From Chionoecetes opilio (Eukaryota > Arthropoda > Malacostraca > Decapoda > Majidae), in assembly GCA_016584305.1 (NCBI GenBank), contig JACEEZ010005826.1, positions 135,424 to 199,423 on the forward strand: a DNA stretch of 64,000 nt. Direction: 5' to 3'. Positions within the stretch are counted from its first letter, which is position 1, and every line of letters starts with the position of its first letter. The notes under the pieces were generated by a model that saw only the letters and a list, made by a program, of their open reading frames with translations, was not told the origin of the DNA and searched no databases. Below are positions 45,080 to 56,349 of the stretch, in pieces. The translations under genes and the position numbers were made by a program.

Positions 45080-45845
45080 AAGGAGATGGATGGTGTAGTG
45101 TAGTGGAGGTGCCAGTAAGTGCTTTGCCTGTGTAGCGGGGTCTCCATGGGGAAGACAGCGCAGCACAAGTGTAGTGTAGTGAGGTGCCAGTAGGTGCTTT
45201 GCCTGTGTAGCGGGGTCTCCATGGGGAAGACAGCGCAGCACAAGTGTAGTGTAGTGGAGGTGCCAGTAGGTGCTTTGCCTGTGTAGCGGGGTCTCCATGG
45301 GGAAGACAGCGCAGCACAAGTGTAGTGTAGTGGAGGTGCCAGTAGGTGCTTTGCCTGTGTAGCGGGGTCTCTATGGGAAGACCGCGCAGCACAAGTGTAA
45401 GTGTAGTGGAGGTGCCGTAGGTGCTTTCCTGTTATAGCTGGTCTCCATTGGGAAGACGCGCAGCACAAGTTTAGTGTATGGAGGTGTCCAGTAGGTGCTT
45501 TGCCTTTGTAGCGGGATATCATGGGGAAGACAGAGCGCACAATGTGTAGGTTTAGTTGATTGTGTGCCAGTAGTGCTTTTGCCTGTGTAGCGGGGTCTTC
45601 CATGGGGAAGACAGAGCAGCACAAGTGTAATGTACGTGGAGGTGCCAGTAGGTGCTTTTGCCTGTGTTCGGGGTATCCTGGGAAAGACAGCGCAGCACAA
45701 GTGTAGTGTAGTGGAGGTGCCAGTAGGTGCTTTGCCTGTGTAGCGGGATATCCATGGGGAAGACAGAGCAGCACAAGTGTAGTGTAGTGGAGGTGCCAGT
45801 AGGTGGCTTTTGCCTGTTGGAGCGGGGTATTCCATGAGTGAATAC
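45080..45845 (+). repeat. 76-bp minisatellite, about 10 copies
   Basis: The unit ggaggtgccagtaggtgctt, tgcctgtgtagcggggtctc, catggggaagacagcgcagc, acaagtgtagtgtagt is repeated almost exactly to about 45360; copies after that carry many single-base indels. Confidence 0.92.
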
Positions 45846-46139
45846 AGCGCAGCGCAGCCGGTCCTTTCTTAGTGTCAATGAATGCATTCCATATGGCATC
45901 TGGGAACGTAAAACTGAGGTGTCTTTAAGTCACAGTCCCCCATGTGTCCTGGTGCTGTGGGGTCTCGGGCCTTTGCGAGTGGTAAGGCATGGAGGCGGAA
46001 ATGATCATTCCAGCAAAGCAGAGCTCATGAGTATTGCCCTCATGTTACTTTTGTGCATTGCAAGCACATATCTGAAAGGCTGAAAGACAGGCAGGAAAGC
46101 AAGGCGGTCATTCCAGGCTTAGCATGTTTACTACTGCCT

Positions 46140-46860
46140 CGATGCCGGCCTTGCATCCTCTACCATTGCTCTATTTCAACACGTGCATCCTCTAGCCATT
46201 GAGCTCATTTCAACACTTGCAGCTCTACCATTGACTCTATGCGGCACTTGCATCCTCTAACCGATTGACTCTATTTCGGCACTTGTAATCCGTCTACCAT
46301 TGACTCTAGTCACACTTGCATCCTCTACCATTGACTCTTATTTCGGCACGTGCATCCTCTACCATGTGAACTATTCAACAACTTGCATCTCTACCATTGC
46401 TCTATTCGGCACTTGCATCCTCTATCATTGACTCTATTCAAAATTGCATCCTCTAACCATGACTCTATTTCGGCCTTGCATCCTCTAACAACTGACTATT
46501 TCGCACTTGCATCCTCTAACCATTGACTCTTTTCGGCACTTGCATCCTCTACCTTGAACTCTATTCGGCACTTGCATCCTCAACCATTGACTCTATCGGC
46601 ACTTGCTCTCTACCATTGACTCGATTCGGCACTTCATCCCTAACATTGACTCTAAATTTCGCACTTGCATCCTCTACCATTGCTCATCGGCACTTGGCAT
46701 CCGCCTACCATTGCCTCTATTCACACCTGCATCCTCTACCATTGACTCTATTCAACACTTGCATCCTCTAACATTGACTCTATTCACACTTGCATCCGCC
46801 ACCTTGACTCTATTCAACACTTGCATCCTCTACATTGACTTCTATTCGGCACTTGCATCT
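46140..46860 (+). repeat. 32-bp minisatellite, about 22 degraded copies
   Basis: The unit ccattgactctattcggcac plus ttgcatcctcta, with frequent deletions and substitutions (tttcaacacttg, attcacacttg). Confidence 0.9.
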
Positions 46861-46867
46861 TGCCGAG

Positions 46868-47103
46868 CCCGGCAAGGTGAGGAATCTGGACGTGGTGGTC
46901 CAAGTTACTTCACTGTGGTGACTGGGATGAACCAGGCGACGACCCTCCCAAGGAAATCTGGAATCCTTCATGGTGAAGTGTAGTGCAGAGGGAACGTCAC
47001 CACAACACAAAAGGTTGCTGTGGTTGCCGACTATGAAAGACAAGAAAATTATATCAGATCTTAAGCCAGGACACTAATTACATTATCACGGTAGTGTGTT
47101 ATG
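46868..47103 (+). pseudogene. FN3 domain (single block) with frameshifts, probable receptor exon
   Basis: Three frames carry consecutive pieces of one FN3 domain: PGKVRNLDVVVQVTSLW (A-B strands), then DEPGDDPPKEIWNPSW (B-C loop), then VKCSAEGTSPQHKRLLW and KKIISDLKPGH with NYIITVV nearby in another frame (E-F strands). The order and strand are right for a further FN3 repeat of the receptor gene. The frame changes near 46917, 46975 and 47072 look like sequence indels. The alternative is a true pseudo-exon. Confidence 0.6.
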
Positions 47104-47231
47104 TGTTTTATTTATCTTGTAGACTATATATACCCTTTTTTTTTTTTTTTGTGTGTAGTGTGTGTGTGTGTGTGGTGTGTGGTGTTCATTTCTCCATGTA
47201 TCATAAATCACCATTTTTCTCAGTATTGTCA

Positions 47232-47451
47232 TTAACCCCTTGGAGGCCTAGAACGTAATTTACATGTAATTTGGCTACATTAGATATTTTAAATGAATAT
47301 AAGCTCTGATATTAATAGATATTGAACTGCTTAGTATTCCTCTCCACTAAGTAATTTGGTATATTAGGTACTTTTTGTAATTTTATGATTTTATGGAGAA
47401 CGACGAGACAGTTTAATAGCCCAAGAAAATATTCTGGGCGTGAGGGGTTAA
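47232..47451. mobile_element. piggyBac-like MITE
   Basis: TTAACCCCTTGGAGGCC at the left and the inverted GGGCGTGAGGGGTTAA at the right: TTAA target duplication plus CCC/GGG ends, as in piggyBac elements. It is 220 bp and non-coding, with an AT-rich body. Relatives lie at 43466, 55424 and (short) 26056. Confidence 0.7.
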
Positions 47452-47634
47452 TTATCCTCGTGAATTTGGTCTCTGTCAGGCCACTCTATGTTCGGCTGTT
47501 CCTCTTTATTTAATCCATCAATATCATATTGTTGTGATAACCCCATCACTATCAGTGTCGTCACCTGTATCAGTGCTGTATCCCTCCTTGTACTCCATTC
47601 TGTATTCCAGTACCTTCTTGTTTACACTAAAACT

Positions 47635-47727
47635 CTCGTATTCGGACCTCATTAATTCGGACTTTGAACATTATTCGACCTCCTTCTTTTTTGTCTTTCT
47701 TTTTTCAAGATCGAAATTCCTAGCCCT

Positions 47728-47759
<32 letters not shown>

Positions 47760-47951
47760 GGGTTGAATTTCCTAACCTAGATTTTGTTTTTTTTTTTAGG
47801 TTTGAAATTTCCTACCCTAGAATTTTTTTTTTTTTTTTTCTCTGTTTTTACATATCTAAATACCCCCATATATAATCCCCCATTATTCGGATCCTTGCAT
47901 TACGCTGGACCACTCCTTGGCCCAATTAGGCCCAATAGGAGAGTTTTACTG
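47635..47951. mobile_element. pogo-like MITE 1 of a related pair
   Basis: The ends cactaaaactctcgtattcg and gagagttttactg are flanked by TA (47633-47634 and 47952-47953). An inner block (ttcggatccttgcattac, ggaccactccttggcccaat) is shared with the element at 48417-48864. T runs separate repeated gaaatttccta words. Confidence 0.75.
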
Positions 47952-48416
47952 TATGTTCTTCCATCCCTCAGGCTTCTTATGTAACTTTTTTAATCCCCTC
48001 TATTTATGGTTATTTTTTTTCTTTCAATTCAAGCAATAACTCCTGTATTCAGGCCCTCTCTTCTTCTATCATATCTTTCCTAAGGCCATCTGTTTTATTA
48101 CTCTTTGATGTTCTTTGAAATTCCATTTCTTTGTAGCAATTTAGTATTTGCCGTCTGTGATTCTCATACATTTCCAATTGGTCTCTGTCCACCCTTGACA
48201 TAGCCCTCCCAGCCCTTTGTACTTCATTGAATCTCCTCCAAGGCCTTTGCTTCTGCATTGAGGACTTGGATCATTTCGTTAACACTAAATTACTCGTTCC
48301 TTTTCCCTTGTGCTTCTTACCAGGCACTAATGTTTTTCTTTCCTTTCTGATGAACAATTGGCTGATTTCTTTGTTGTCACCCTAATCCTGATTACCTGGT
48401 CTTTTCCTTCCATATA

Positions 48417-48864
48417 CAGTAAAACCTCTCGTATTCAAACCCTCATTATTCGGACTTTGACATTATTCGAACCTCTTCCTCCTCCTTTTTTTTCTCTTAC
48501 CCTCTATTTTTTTTTTTTTTGGGGTCGAAATTTCATATAGACTATATTTATTCACCTAGATTTTTTTTTTTTTTTTTTTTTTTAAGGGGTCGAAAATTTC
48601 ATATAAATTCACCTAATTTTTTTTTTTTTTTTTTAGGTGTCGAAATTTCATATATATTCACCTAGATTTTTATTTTTTATTTTTTAGGGGTGGAAATTTC
48701 CTATATATTCACCTAGAATTTTTTTTTTTATTATTATTATTATTATTTTTTTTTTTTTTTTTTTTTTACATATCCCCCCATATGTAATCCCCCCATTATT
48801 CGGATCCTTGCATTACTCGGACCACTCCTTGGCCCAATTAGTCCGAATATGAGAGGTTTTACTG
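48417..48864. mobile_element. pogo-like MITE 2 of the pair
   Basis: CAGTAAAACCTCTCGTATTC at the left, inverted as gaatatgagaggttttactg at the right, with TA on both sides (48415-48416 and 48865-48866). The body contains four to five copies of a ggtcgaaatttcatata word followed by T runs. Confidence 0.85.
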
Positions 48865-49044
48865 TATTTATTACCTTGTGTGTGCATGTGTGTATATTTA
48901 CCAAGTTGTAGTTACCTATCTATGGCATGCAGGGCTGAGGAAGGCTCGTGTGCTCCTGTCTCCACATCTGGTTTTCTTCATTTGTGAGTGTGTGTGTGTG
49001 CACCTTTACGAGTGTGCGCCTCACTTATTTCCTGTAACTTTCAG

Positions 49045-49118
49045 GTTGAGGCTAAAAACTACCAGGAGGCAAACGTATGGAGAGGCGGCCACCACCACCG
49101 CCACCACCACCCTGGGAG
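49045..49118 (+). CDS. Probable receptor exon: last strand of an FN3 domain
   Basis: Acceptor ttcctgtaactttcag and donor GGAG|gtaagc bound 74 bp. Entered with one leftover base it reads LRLKTTRRQTYGEAATTTAT and TTLG and leaves in phase 1, the phase used at every domain boundary of this gene. T-Y-G-E-A plus a Thr-rich end resembles the G strand of FN3 and a linker. A different frame (VEAKNYQEANVWRGG) is also open, so the frame is not certain. Confidence 0.5.
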
Positions 49119-49620
49119 GTAAGCTGCCCCTCCTTACTGTATATTGTACATCCACTTAGGAGATTACAAAACTACGGTCAAGGGGCGTGATTTTAAGAGA
49201 AGAGGACACAGAGTAACAAATGAGGTGAAAGGAAGTTGAATTTCCATGGCCAATCACTAAAATATAAATGGGAGGAGGAAAACTTGTAGCCAATGAGCGA
49301 ATAGGAAGATGAGGAAAGTGGGTGTGGATTAAGGGTCAACGCGAGGCACCTTGGCGTGTCACCTTACACTTGAGAGAAGGAAAGATTAAGAAACCTGACA
49401 CGGAGATGCAGCTGCTTTGGCGGTCATGATCAAAAGGGACCTATGAGGCAAGTGTGAAGAGGGGTAATTGGAGACCTGCGAGGGTGAGAGGACAGTGGTT
49501 GACAGTACAGGAGGACTGGCCCATACTGAAAGGTTAATGAGTAGCTCTCACTGATGATATCTTTGTTTATCACCTAACCAAAATTATTAGTGTACTGCAG
49601 CATATCGATCCTATAGGGTG
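49119..49620. other. Unassigned sequence
   Basis: No gene or known repeat is recognised before the LINE D tail at 49630. Confidence 0.4.
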
Positions 49621-49629
49621 TCCTGTTTA

Positions 49630-49865
49630 TGATACTAGACACACACACACAATTGAAAAGGACAACATGCAAGAGGGACATAAAAAAATACAGCTTCCCG
49701 TATAGAAGCCTAGAAGCCTGGAACAACCTTGATGCAAAAGTGATTAATGCAAGAAGTATTCAGGACTTCAAAGGCAAACTGGATAATAGTAGATTTGGAG
49801 ACGGGACAGTACGAGCATAGCTCTTTTCCTGTATGTTACAACTAGGTCAATACAACTAGGTCAAT
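49630..49865 (+). mobile_element. LINE D 3' end (copy 1)
   Basis: The frame from 49629 ends KKYSFPYRSLEAWNNLDAKV, INARSIQDFKGKLDNSRFGD, GTVRA and stop. This is the C-terminal block of a Jockey/CR1-type LINE. The repeated caactaggtcaatac words form its 3' end. Confidence 0.8.
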
Positions 49866-49869
49866 ACAC

Positions 49870-50703
49870 ACATTGTGTGGAGGACACATGGATGGATGTG
49901 AGAGGGCAAAGAGAAGAAGGGATGAGGCGTGGAAAAAAACTAAAGAAATATCGGACATAAAGAAATAAAGAAGACTATAAATTACCAAGAAATGAATATG
50001 TGTGCCTAGGGAGAGAGGAAGAGAAGAGTTATGAGAAGGCTAGAGTTGAAAAGTATAAGGAAGAACCCAAACTGTTGTACAGATTTATCCATGCAAGAAT
50101 CAAGCATAAGGACAAAGTGGAGAGACTGAAGGAAGGAAATATGATATACTAGCCACAAAGCCGTCCTCCGGGCGGACTTTTTGGCTAGCTCCTGCGGAGG
50201 GCTATTGGTGGGCCTTCGGCCCACCAAACACGGACTCTCCAGATAGCCCCTTCTAACTTTCCTGAAATCATGGATGTAGAAATGTATGTATTCCCCCCAC
50301 CCATTACCCATCACCCCCACCCATTCACTCACCCATACACCATCACCCCCCATTCACTCACCCATTACCCATCACCACACACCCATTCACTCACCCATTA
50401 CCCATCACCCCCCACCTTTTCCCTCACCCATCACCCATCACCCCCCACCCATTCACTCACCCATCACCCCACACCCATTACCCATCACCCCACCCATTCA
50501 CTCACCCATTACCCATCACCCTACATCAAGGTTTCCTCAATTCTCGCAACCCACTTTTTTTCACAATTCTCGCTATTAGGCTGTTAAAGAAAAAAAAAAG
50601 TGATCGGATCATCTCATAAGTGGGCTTAAAACCTTCCCCTGGTCGACCTGGTTCCAAAAATGTGCCATATGAGGTGATTGCGCCACGGGGGGCGGAACCT
50701 ATA

Positions 50704-50746
<43 letters not shown>

Positions 50747-52495
50747 GACAGACAGACAGACAGACACACTTTCGCTTATATTATTATAGATGAACATCCA
50801 AAAATAATGAGTGAAATTCTAAATAAAAACTTTCAGCAAGTATTCACAAAAGAATCAAAATTCAATGAACCGCAAGGAATGAAAAAAGTCAGAAAGGAGT
50901 GGAAGATAAAAAAAAAAAAGGAGGAAGTTTGTGAATTGTTGAAGGAATTGGAGGAGAGGAAAGCACTGGGACCAGACGGAGTGTTGGGTTATGTTTTAAA
51001 AGAGTGCAGAAAGCAGTTGTTTGAACCAGTATATGATATGGTAAAGTGTTCATTAACAACAGGAAAAGTGCCAAAGGAGTGGAAGAGAGCAGATAGAGTG
51101 CCAATATATAAAAATGGGAAGGAGGATGAACCACTACATTATAGACCAGTGTCATTAACTAGCACAGTGTGCAAGATATGTGAGAAAATAATAAAGAAGC
51201 CATGGACGGAATACTTAGAAAATGAAGGTATAATAACAGACCGGCAGTAAGGTTTTAGGAAAAAGAGATCATGTGTGACCAACTTAATAAGCTTTTACTC
51301 AAGAGTAATTGATACAACACAAGAAAGAGATGGCTGGGCAGACTGTGTATATCTAGATCTTAAAAAGGCATTTGATAAAGTTCCACATGGGACTACTTTG
51401 GAAATTAGAAAATATAGGAGGAATCACAGGGGTGATCACAACCTGGATGGCAAGTTATCTGAGAGGAAGAGAAATGAGAACAGTAGTGAAGGATGAAAAG
51501 TCTGAATGGAGAAAGGCATTTAGTGGGCTACCGCAAGGACCACTGTTGCCACCAATAATGTTCACGATTTGCGTCAATGACATGACGGAGGAAATAAATT
51601 GTTATAATATAATAGTCTATTTGTGGATGATGCAAAACTATTAAGAGCAATAAAAAGCTATAAAGATTGTGAAACACTACAAAATGGCCTGAACAAGATC
51701 TACGAATGGAGCAAAAGATGGGAAAGGGAATTTAATGTGAATGAGTTTCATGTGATGGAAATTGGAAAAAGCTAAGTGATATAAATGGCCATATAAAATG
51801 GGCAATGATATAATTGCAGAGGTTCAGGAAGAAAAGGACGTGGGAGTGATAATGCAGAATAACCTACAACCAGAAAAACATGTAAATAAAATATTTGTAG
51901 ATACATACAGGATGTTAAAGAATATTAGAGTGGCATTTCATTACCTGGACACAAATATGATGAAAAAGATAATTACTACAATGATCCGCCCAAAAAGTGG
52001 ACTATGCGCCTTTTGTAGGGCCCCGTATAAAAAAAACAGGGGAAAAAAGTTGGGAGGTACAGAGAATGGCAACAAAGATGCTACCAAGCTAGAAGACCTT
52101 TTTTTATGAGAAAGATTGAAGGAAATAAAGTTACCAACACTTGAGCAGAGAAGAGAAGAGGAGATTTAATAAAAATTTTTAAGGTGATAAAAAAAAGATG
52201 GAAAAACAGACCATGGGGACACTGATCGGAAAAAAAGAAAAGGGTTTGTCAAACCAAGAGGCATACAAAACAACTAGGAAAAGGGAGATCCCTGAACAAC
52301 AAAAAAAAGGGACAATTCCCTCATAGAAATGTAGAAGTTTGGAATGGCAAAATGAGGGGGTGATTGGGCACAAAATGTGCCCCAAATTGAAAGAAACTGG
52401 AAAAGAGATAGGGAGACGGGACCACACGAGGTAGCTCAGGCCCGGAAAAACACAACAGGTAAATACACCCACATGCATTGTCAGAGGTAAATGAA
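49870..52495 (+). mobile_element. LINE D (copy 2), interrupted at 50143-50789
   Basis: Pre-RT region (KSYEKARVEKYKEEPKLLYR, then FIHARIKHKDKVERLKEGN, in shifting frames), the insertion, then RT: EERKALGPDGVLGYVLKECR, GKVPKEWKRADRVPIYKNGK, YRPVSLTSTVCKICEKIIKK, GFRKKRSC, DCVYLDLKKAFDKVPHG (motif A), FSGLPQGPLLPPIMFTICVN (motif B), and after a frame break LWMMQNY in place of the FADD box. The C-terminal part (TMIRPKSGLCAF and KGTIPS-KCRSLEWQNE) ends near 52490. It is frameshifted throughout and inactive. Confidence 0.85.
50143..50789. mobile_element. Helitron/Helentron-like non-autonomous insertion in LINE D
   Basis: The insert begins tactagccacaaagccgtcc, continues with GC-rich hairpins (gggccttcggccc; tcctccgggcgga), then a tandem array of cacccattcactcacccatt (50295-50520), then unique sequence, then (CA)n plus (CAGA)n (50703-50765), and ends ttcgcttatattattataga. 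A central array followed by a short tetranucleotide run and no TIR is the layout of Helentron-associated interspersed elements. LINE D resumes on the far side, so the borders are fairly firm. Confidence 0.6.
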
Positions 52496-52499
52496 ATCT

Positions 52500-53150
52500 A
52501 TATGTAAAAAAACGCTTTATGAATTTGCTGAGCCTAAATGAAGAAAACTCAAAGAAATTTTAGGAGGAAAGGCCTTTATGATATAGAAAAGGAAAGAATG
52601 ATGAATGGAGGTATTGTATCTGCTTGTAAAAAAGGAAGTGGCTGTGGATAGTGTGGAAATAGGGTGGAGGTGCTAAAAATATACTTAAAAAAATCGTGGG
52701 GGAAAAGGAAGACAGGGCAGGCCCCATAGTTCCACTTACGACAATTTTTCACTGGAGAGAGACATAAATAACATCACCGAGAGACATAACCTTTTGGGGA
52801 AAATCTAAGAGGTCTTTTGCTTATTTGTCCGAAGAGATGATAAAAAAAGCTGTTTGTACAATGATTTGCCCAAGGGGGGAATATGCAGCATGTTGGTCAC
52901 CGAAAAAAATTAAAATACCAGAAAGATTGTAAAATAAGATAGGAACGAAGATGGCCCAAAGCTTAAGAGATTTGTGTCTGAGGAAAAGACCAAAATCAAA
53001 TCTTTCCACCCGGAGAAGAAAAGGGCAAGAGGTGCTCTGATTACTGGTTTCGGGGGTGTCCAAGGGACTGCAGAATATTGATAAAGATGATACGTCTTTG
53101 TGGGACGGATAGTCCGGAGGTCATGGGAAAAAGTTAATGAGGACCACAGA
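52500..53150 (+). mobile_element. Further LINE D-like C-terminal remnant
   Basis: Readable pieces include KKLFVQ and ICPRGEYAACWSPKKIKIP (52840-52920), then SLRDLCLRKRPKSNLS-like and GRDSPEVMGK-like words. They parallel TMIRPKSGLCAF in LINE D, so this is a second, more decayed C-terminal segment. Confidence 0.55.
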
Positions 53151-53796
53151 AAGAAGTATTAAAAATATACCCCCCATACGATGAATGCACTGTGGAAAAT
53201 GGATAAGGAGATGGTACGGGCCCAAAGAATTTCACCCTTTAAAACCCAACTCGATAATACGTACAGGGGTTTCCTCACTTTGGCCTTAATTACTCTTCCC
53301 AAACCACCGACAAAAGTTATTTCGAAAAACGCGATACTGTAGTACTTTTCAAGGGGAAAAATTATCCATTGTTTTGACGACTCCGACTCCCCCTTTTGAC
53401 CTCCATTTTTCGTATTTTTAACTGCAAAAAAGCAAAGAATATTACATGAGACAAAACAGAAATACAAAGACAATAGATATAGAAAAAAGTGTTATTTACC
53501 ATGAACTATTTAGAGTTAGGCCTGGGGAAAAGGGGAGGGGTGTGGTGGCGGGTAGGCGGGGGGGTCGGGGCTGTGTGTTTACCTTTCCTCCACTCTCATT
53601 TCCCCCCTTTTTTTTTCCCCTGGTCCTTTCGTCACCGGGTTTCCCTCGAACCACCACCACCCCCAGTATTTTGTAGATGCCATAGTCCTAGCCAAAACCC
53701 CAAAAGGGTTTCCTCATTTGCAGCAAAAAACAGCGCAGTTGTATGAGGCTGCCAGGAAGAAAAACAAACACCAACATGAACGCTGCGGGCAGTGTT

Positions 53797-54020
53797 TCTG
53801 GGGCAAAACGTCATTCCGTGATGTCAGCATTCGGGGGAAACGCCTTTCCGGATGCACATTCGGGGCAAGTCTTCCCGTGATGTCAGATTCTGGGGCAACG
53901 TCTTCCGGATGTCACATCGGGCAACGTCTTCCGTGATGTCGCATTTGGGGAAAAGTATTCCGTGATGTCACATTCGGGGGAACGTCATTCCGGGTTTCAG
54001 CATTTGGGGCAAACGTCTTC
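53797..54020 (+). repeat. About 30-bp minisatellite, about 7 degraded copies
   Basis: The unit acattcggggcaacgtcttc plus cgtgatgtc, with many small indels between copies. Confidence 0.85.
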
Positions 54021-54260
54021 GTTTTCGCGCGCATCTCCCCAAAAAAAGTAAATTTGAAAGCCAATTGGGATTTTGTACCATATAAAACCTATCGCCAATA
54101 CTGTGTTTCGCCAACTGAGACTCCCCAAAGCGAGGGCCACTGTAATAGTTTTAGAGAAGCCCAGTACGAGCCTTGAAAAGATTTTTTCTGTAAATACAAC
54201 TACAGTATATAAATACCACATACAACACACGACAATCCCCAGAACCCCCTTTTTTTTCAG

Positions 54261-54413
54261 ATCCATCACAAGTGGGGACTGAAAGATGAAAAAAACCTAC
54301 GTCATGAATTTCGTGGCAGGAACCCAACTTTCAGGGTCATCCCCTTGTATAATGTCTCGCTCTTCCATGGGGTGTCCTTCCCCCGATATGAATGTCACGG
54401 ACAGTCGGCCAAG
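54261..54413 (+). CDS. Possible exon, 51 codons, unassigned
   Basis: A strong acceptor (ccccttttttttcag) and a donor (CAAG|gtatga) bound 153 bp that are open in one frame: IHHKWGLKDEKNLRHEFRGR, NPTFRVIPLYNVSLFHGVSF, PRYECHGQSAK. I do not recognise a domain in this frame. A second frame (KKTYVMNFVAGTQLSGSS, then PSPDMNVTDSRP) looks more like the F-G strands of FN3 and a linker but has an early stop near 54281, next to a run of A. It is on the right strand to belong to the receptor gene. Confidence 0.42.
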
Positions 54414-54474
54414 GTATGACTGGCGAAGGAGACTCGCTTGGTGTGGGGGTAGCAGACAGACCGTACTAAGAACA

Positions 54475-54700
54475 AAGCCATAAGGAAGCTACAAGGGCCG
54501 TGAGCCCTACAGTGGTAGTTCCTGTTACATAACACACCTACTTTCACCTTTCTCCCCATCCATAAAATTGTTTGCCCCCATTTAAAACTCCCTTTTGACT
54601 CCGCCTAACTCCCGACGACTGAGTTCATTCCAATCTTTTACCACCCTATTTTTTAAACCAAAATTTTCCCCTTTTTCCCTTTTTAAATCTACAGTGATGA
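54475..54700 (+). repeat. Dispersed repeat copy
   Basis: Starts ataaggaagctacaagggcc, continues ctttctccccatccataaaa and ctgagttcattccaatctt. Same family as 55645-55860 and 57185-57450. Confidence 0.75.
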
Positions 54701-55217
54701 ACGTACAGTGATGAACATTTGTGGATGGGAAAAGGGTGAGTTTTGGTTCAGCCATAGAGGAGGGGTGATGCAGGGGTTTGATGATGTGCTGATGGATGTG
54801 ATGATGAGCAAAGTGTTTTTCGCCATAACAAAATCACAGACCCAAAGACCTTGGAAATATTATTTAAGACACATGAAGGGTTTGGCTCCCTCGATGCTTC
54901 CAAAAAAGTTATCTGTTCAGGATGGGATTATTTTGCAAGTTTCTAGTATTTCAAAAGCCCCGGGAAATCGGTTTTGGGAAATTCTAGAAAACACCTAACT
55001 CACCGCTGTCCACTTGCGGATAGGAAATGTTTTGCTGGAAAGTAACGACATTCTATCAGCACCCCCTGCCTAACCGCCCCTCCCGTCCAAAAAAAGTCAC
55101 TGACTACAGGCGCTAGTATGGGCACAAAGAAAAAAAAAATCAATAGAAAAATAAATAAAAAATAAAAAAAGAAAAATAAAACCCAAAAAAAAAATAAAAA
55201 GCCCCAATTCACCACAG

Positions 55218-55330
55218 TTTGATGGACTGCCCTCGGCCCAGAAGTCCCGATGGAGGTGACAGCGTGCAACAGGAAGCCTGCGGCAACACAACCCAACTGG
55301 AGTGCTGGACGCAACCCGGAAAACCCCCAG
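55218..55330 (+). pseudogene. FN3 first-half exon, frame-broken
   Basis: Acceptor-like ttcaccacag and donor CCAG|gtggag. One frame reads LGPEVPMEVTACNRKPAATQ and the next frame continues TQLECWTQPGKPP; the first frame ends ENPQ at the donor. P-x-x-V-x-V-x-A-x-x...A-T-Q-L-x-x-x-W-x-x-P-x-x-P is the A-B strand pattern of FN3. A frame change in the middle is probably a sequence indel. It extends the receptor gene to at least this point. Confidence 0.5.
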
Positions 55331-55423
55331 GTGGAGGGGAGTGGGGTCAGGTGGCAGGACTGACACACCATCCCCATCCGCCTCCCCCGCCCCCCCAAAA
55401 CCCACCGGGGTTGTTTTACCCTG

Positions 55424-55633
55424 TTAACCCCCTTGAGGCCCAAACAAAATTTCATTGTATTTAAGTTACCTTTAGAAATTTTTTTAAAAATATAAGCAAG
55501 TTTATATAGATATCCCTTTTTGTATCCTTGTCCTTTAGCAAATTCGGTTTATTAGTTACTTTTCATAATTTTATGGCAAACAATATCAATTTTTTATAGA
55601 AAAGGGGAAAGATCTGGGGATAAAGGGGGTTAA
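55424..55633. mobile_element. piggyBac-like MITE
   Basis: Begins ttaacccccttgaggccc and ends gataaagggggttaa. TTAA lies on both sides; it is 210 bp and related to 47232-47451. Confidence 0.68.
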
Positions 55634-55644
55634 GAACATAAAAA

Positions 55645-55860
55645 CTTACGAAAATAAGGAACTACAAGAGGCCGGAAAGGCCCATGGGGTAGATCCTTTT
55701 ACTTAACAACCTATATCCCCCTTTTCTCCCACCATGAGTTTGTTAGCCTACTTTTAAAGCTCCTTTTGACTCCGCCCCTAACTGCCGACGACTGAGTCCT
55801 TTCCAATCTTTACCTTTCTAATCATTTACTTTACAATCTATTTGTGAACCTTTTTTATCT
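55645..55860 (+). repeat. Dispersed repeat copy
   Basis: Starts aataaggaactacaagaggc, later cttttgactccgcccctaac and tgagtcctttccaatcttta. Confidence 0.75.
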
Positions 55861-56349
55861 TGTTTAATCATGTTTTCATTTTTTACATCCGGGCCCCGAG
55901 CTTTTTTATGTTGTCTTGTCTCCATATTATTTTCCCCTATATTGATAGTTTGATGCACACTTGTTTCTGCTGTTACCTCTTCTCAGCCACCCCAGGCGGA
56001 CTTTGTGGGGAAAAATATTCTTTGTGTTATTCAACTTTTCCTTTCTCTCAATGTTTTCCTTGTGCCCCTCAAATACCGGGACACTGTTTCTTCCCTTCAT
56101 AGAAAGTCTTTACCAAATTAAGTGCCCCCCCCTCTTTAAAAGCTCATGTTTTTTGTTTCAATTAATTTATAACCTCTTTAGTTTTCCTTTCATTTTTCCT
56201 GGTTCTTTAAACTCTGATTTTTCAGACCTCATTTCACTGCCACTTTTTTATTTCTTTTTTCTATTAACATTAGTTTTTTTGCAAAATATCTTTGAGGTTA
56301 GGGGGCCGATGATACATAGACCTCTTCACACACTCCCTCATTCTTCCTT

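Noticed and set aside
44989..45899. Overlapping minus-strand frames of 88-261 codons (LLAPPLHYTC repeats)
   Set aside because: They translate the 76-bp minisatellite.
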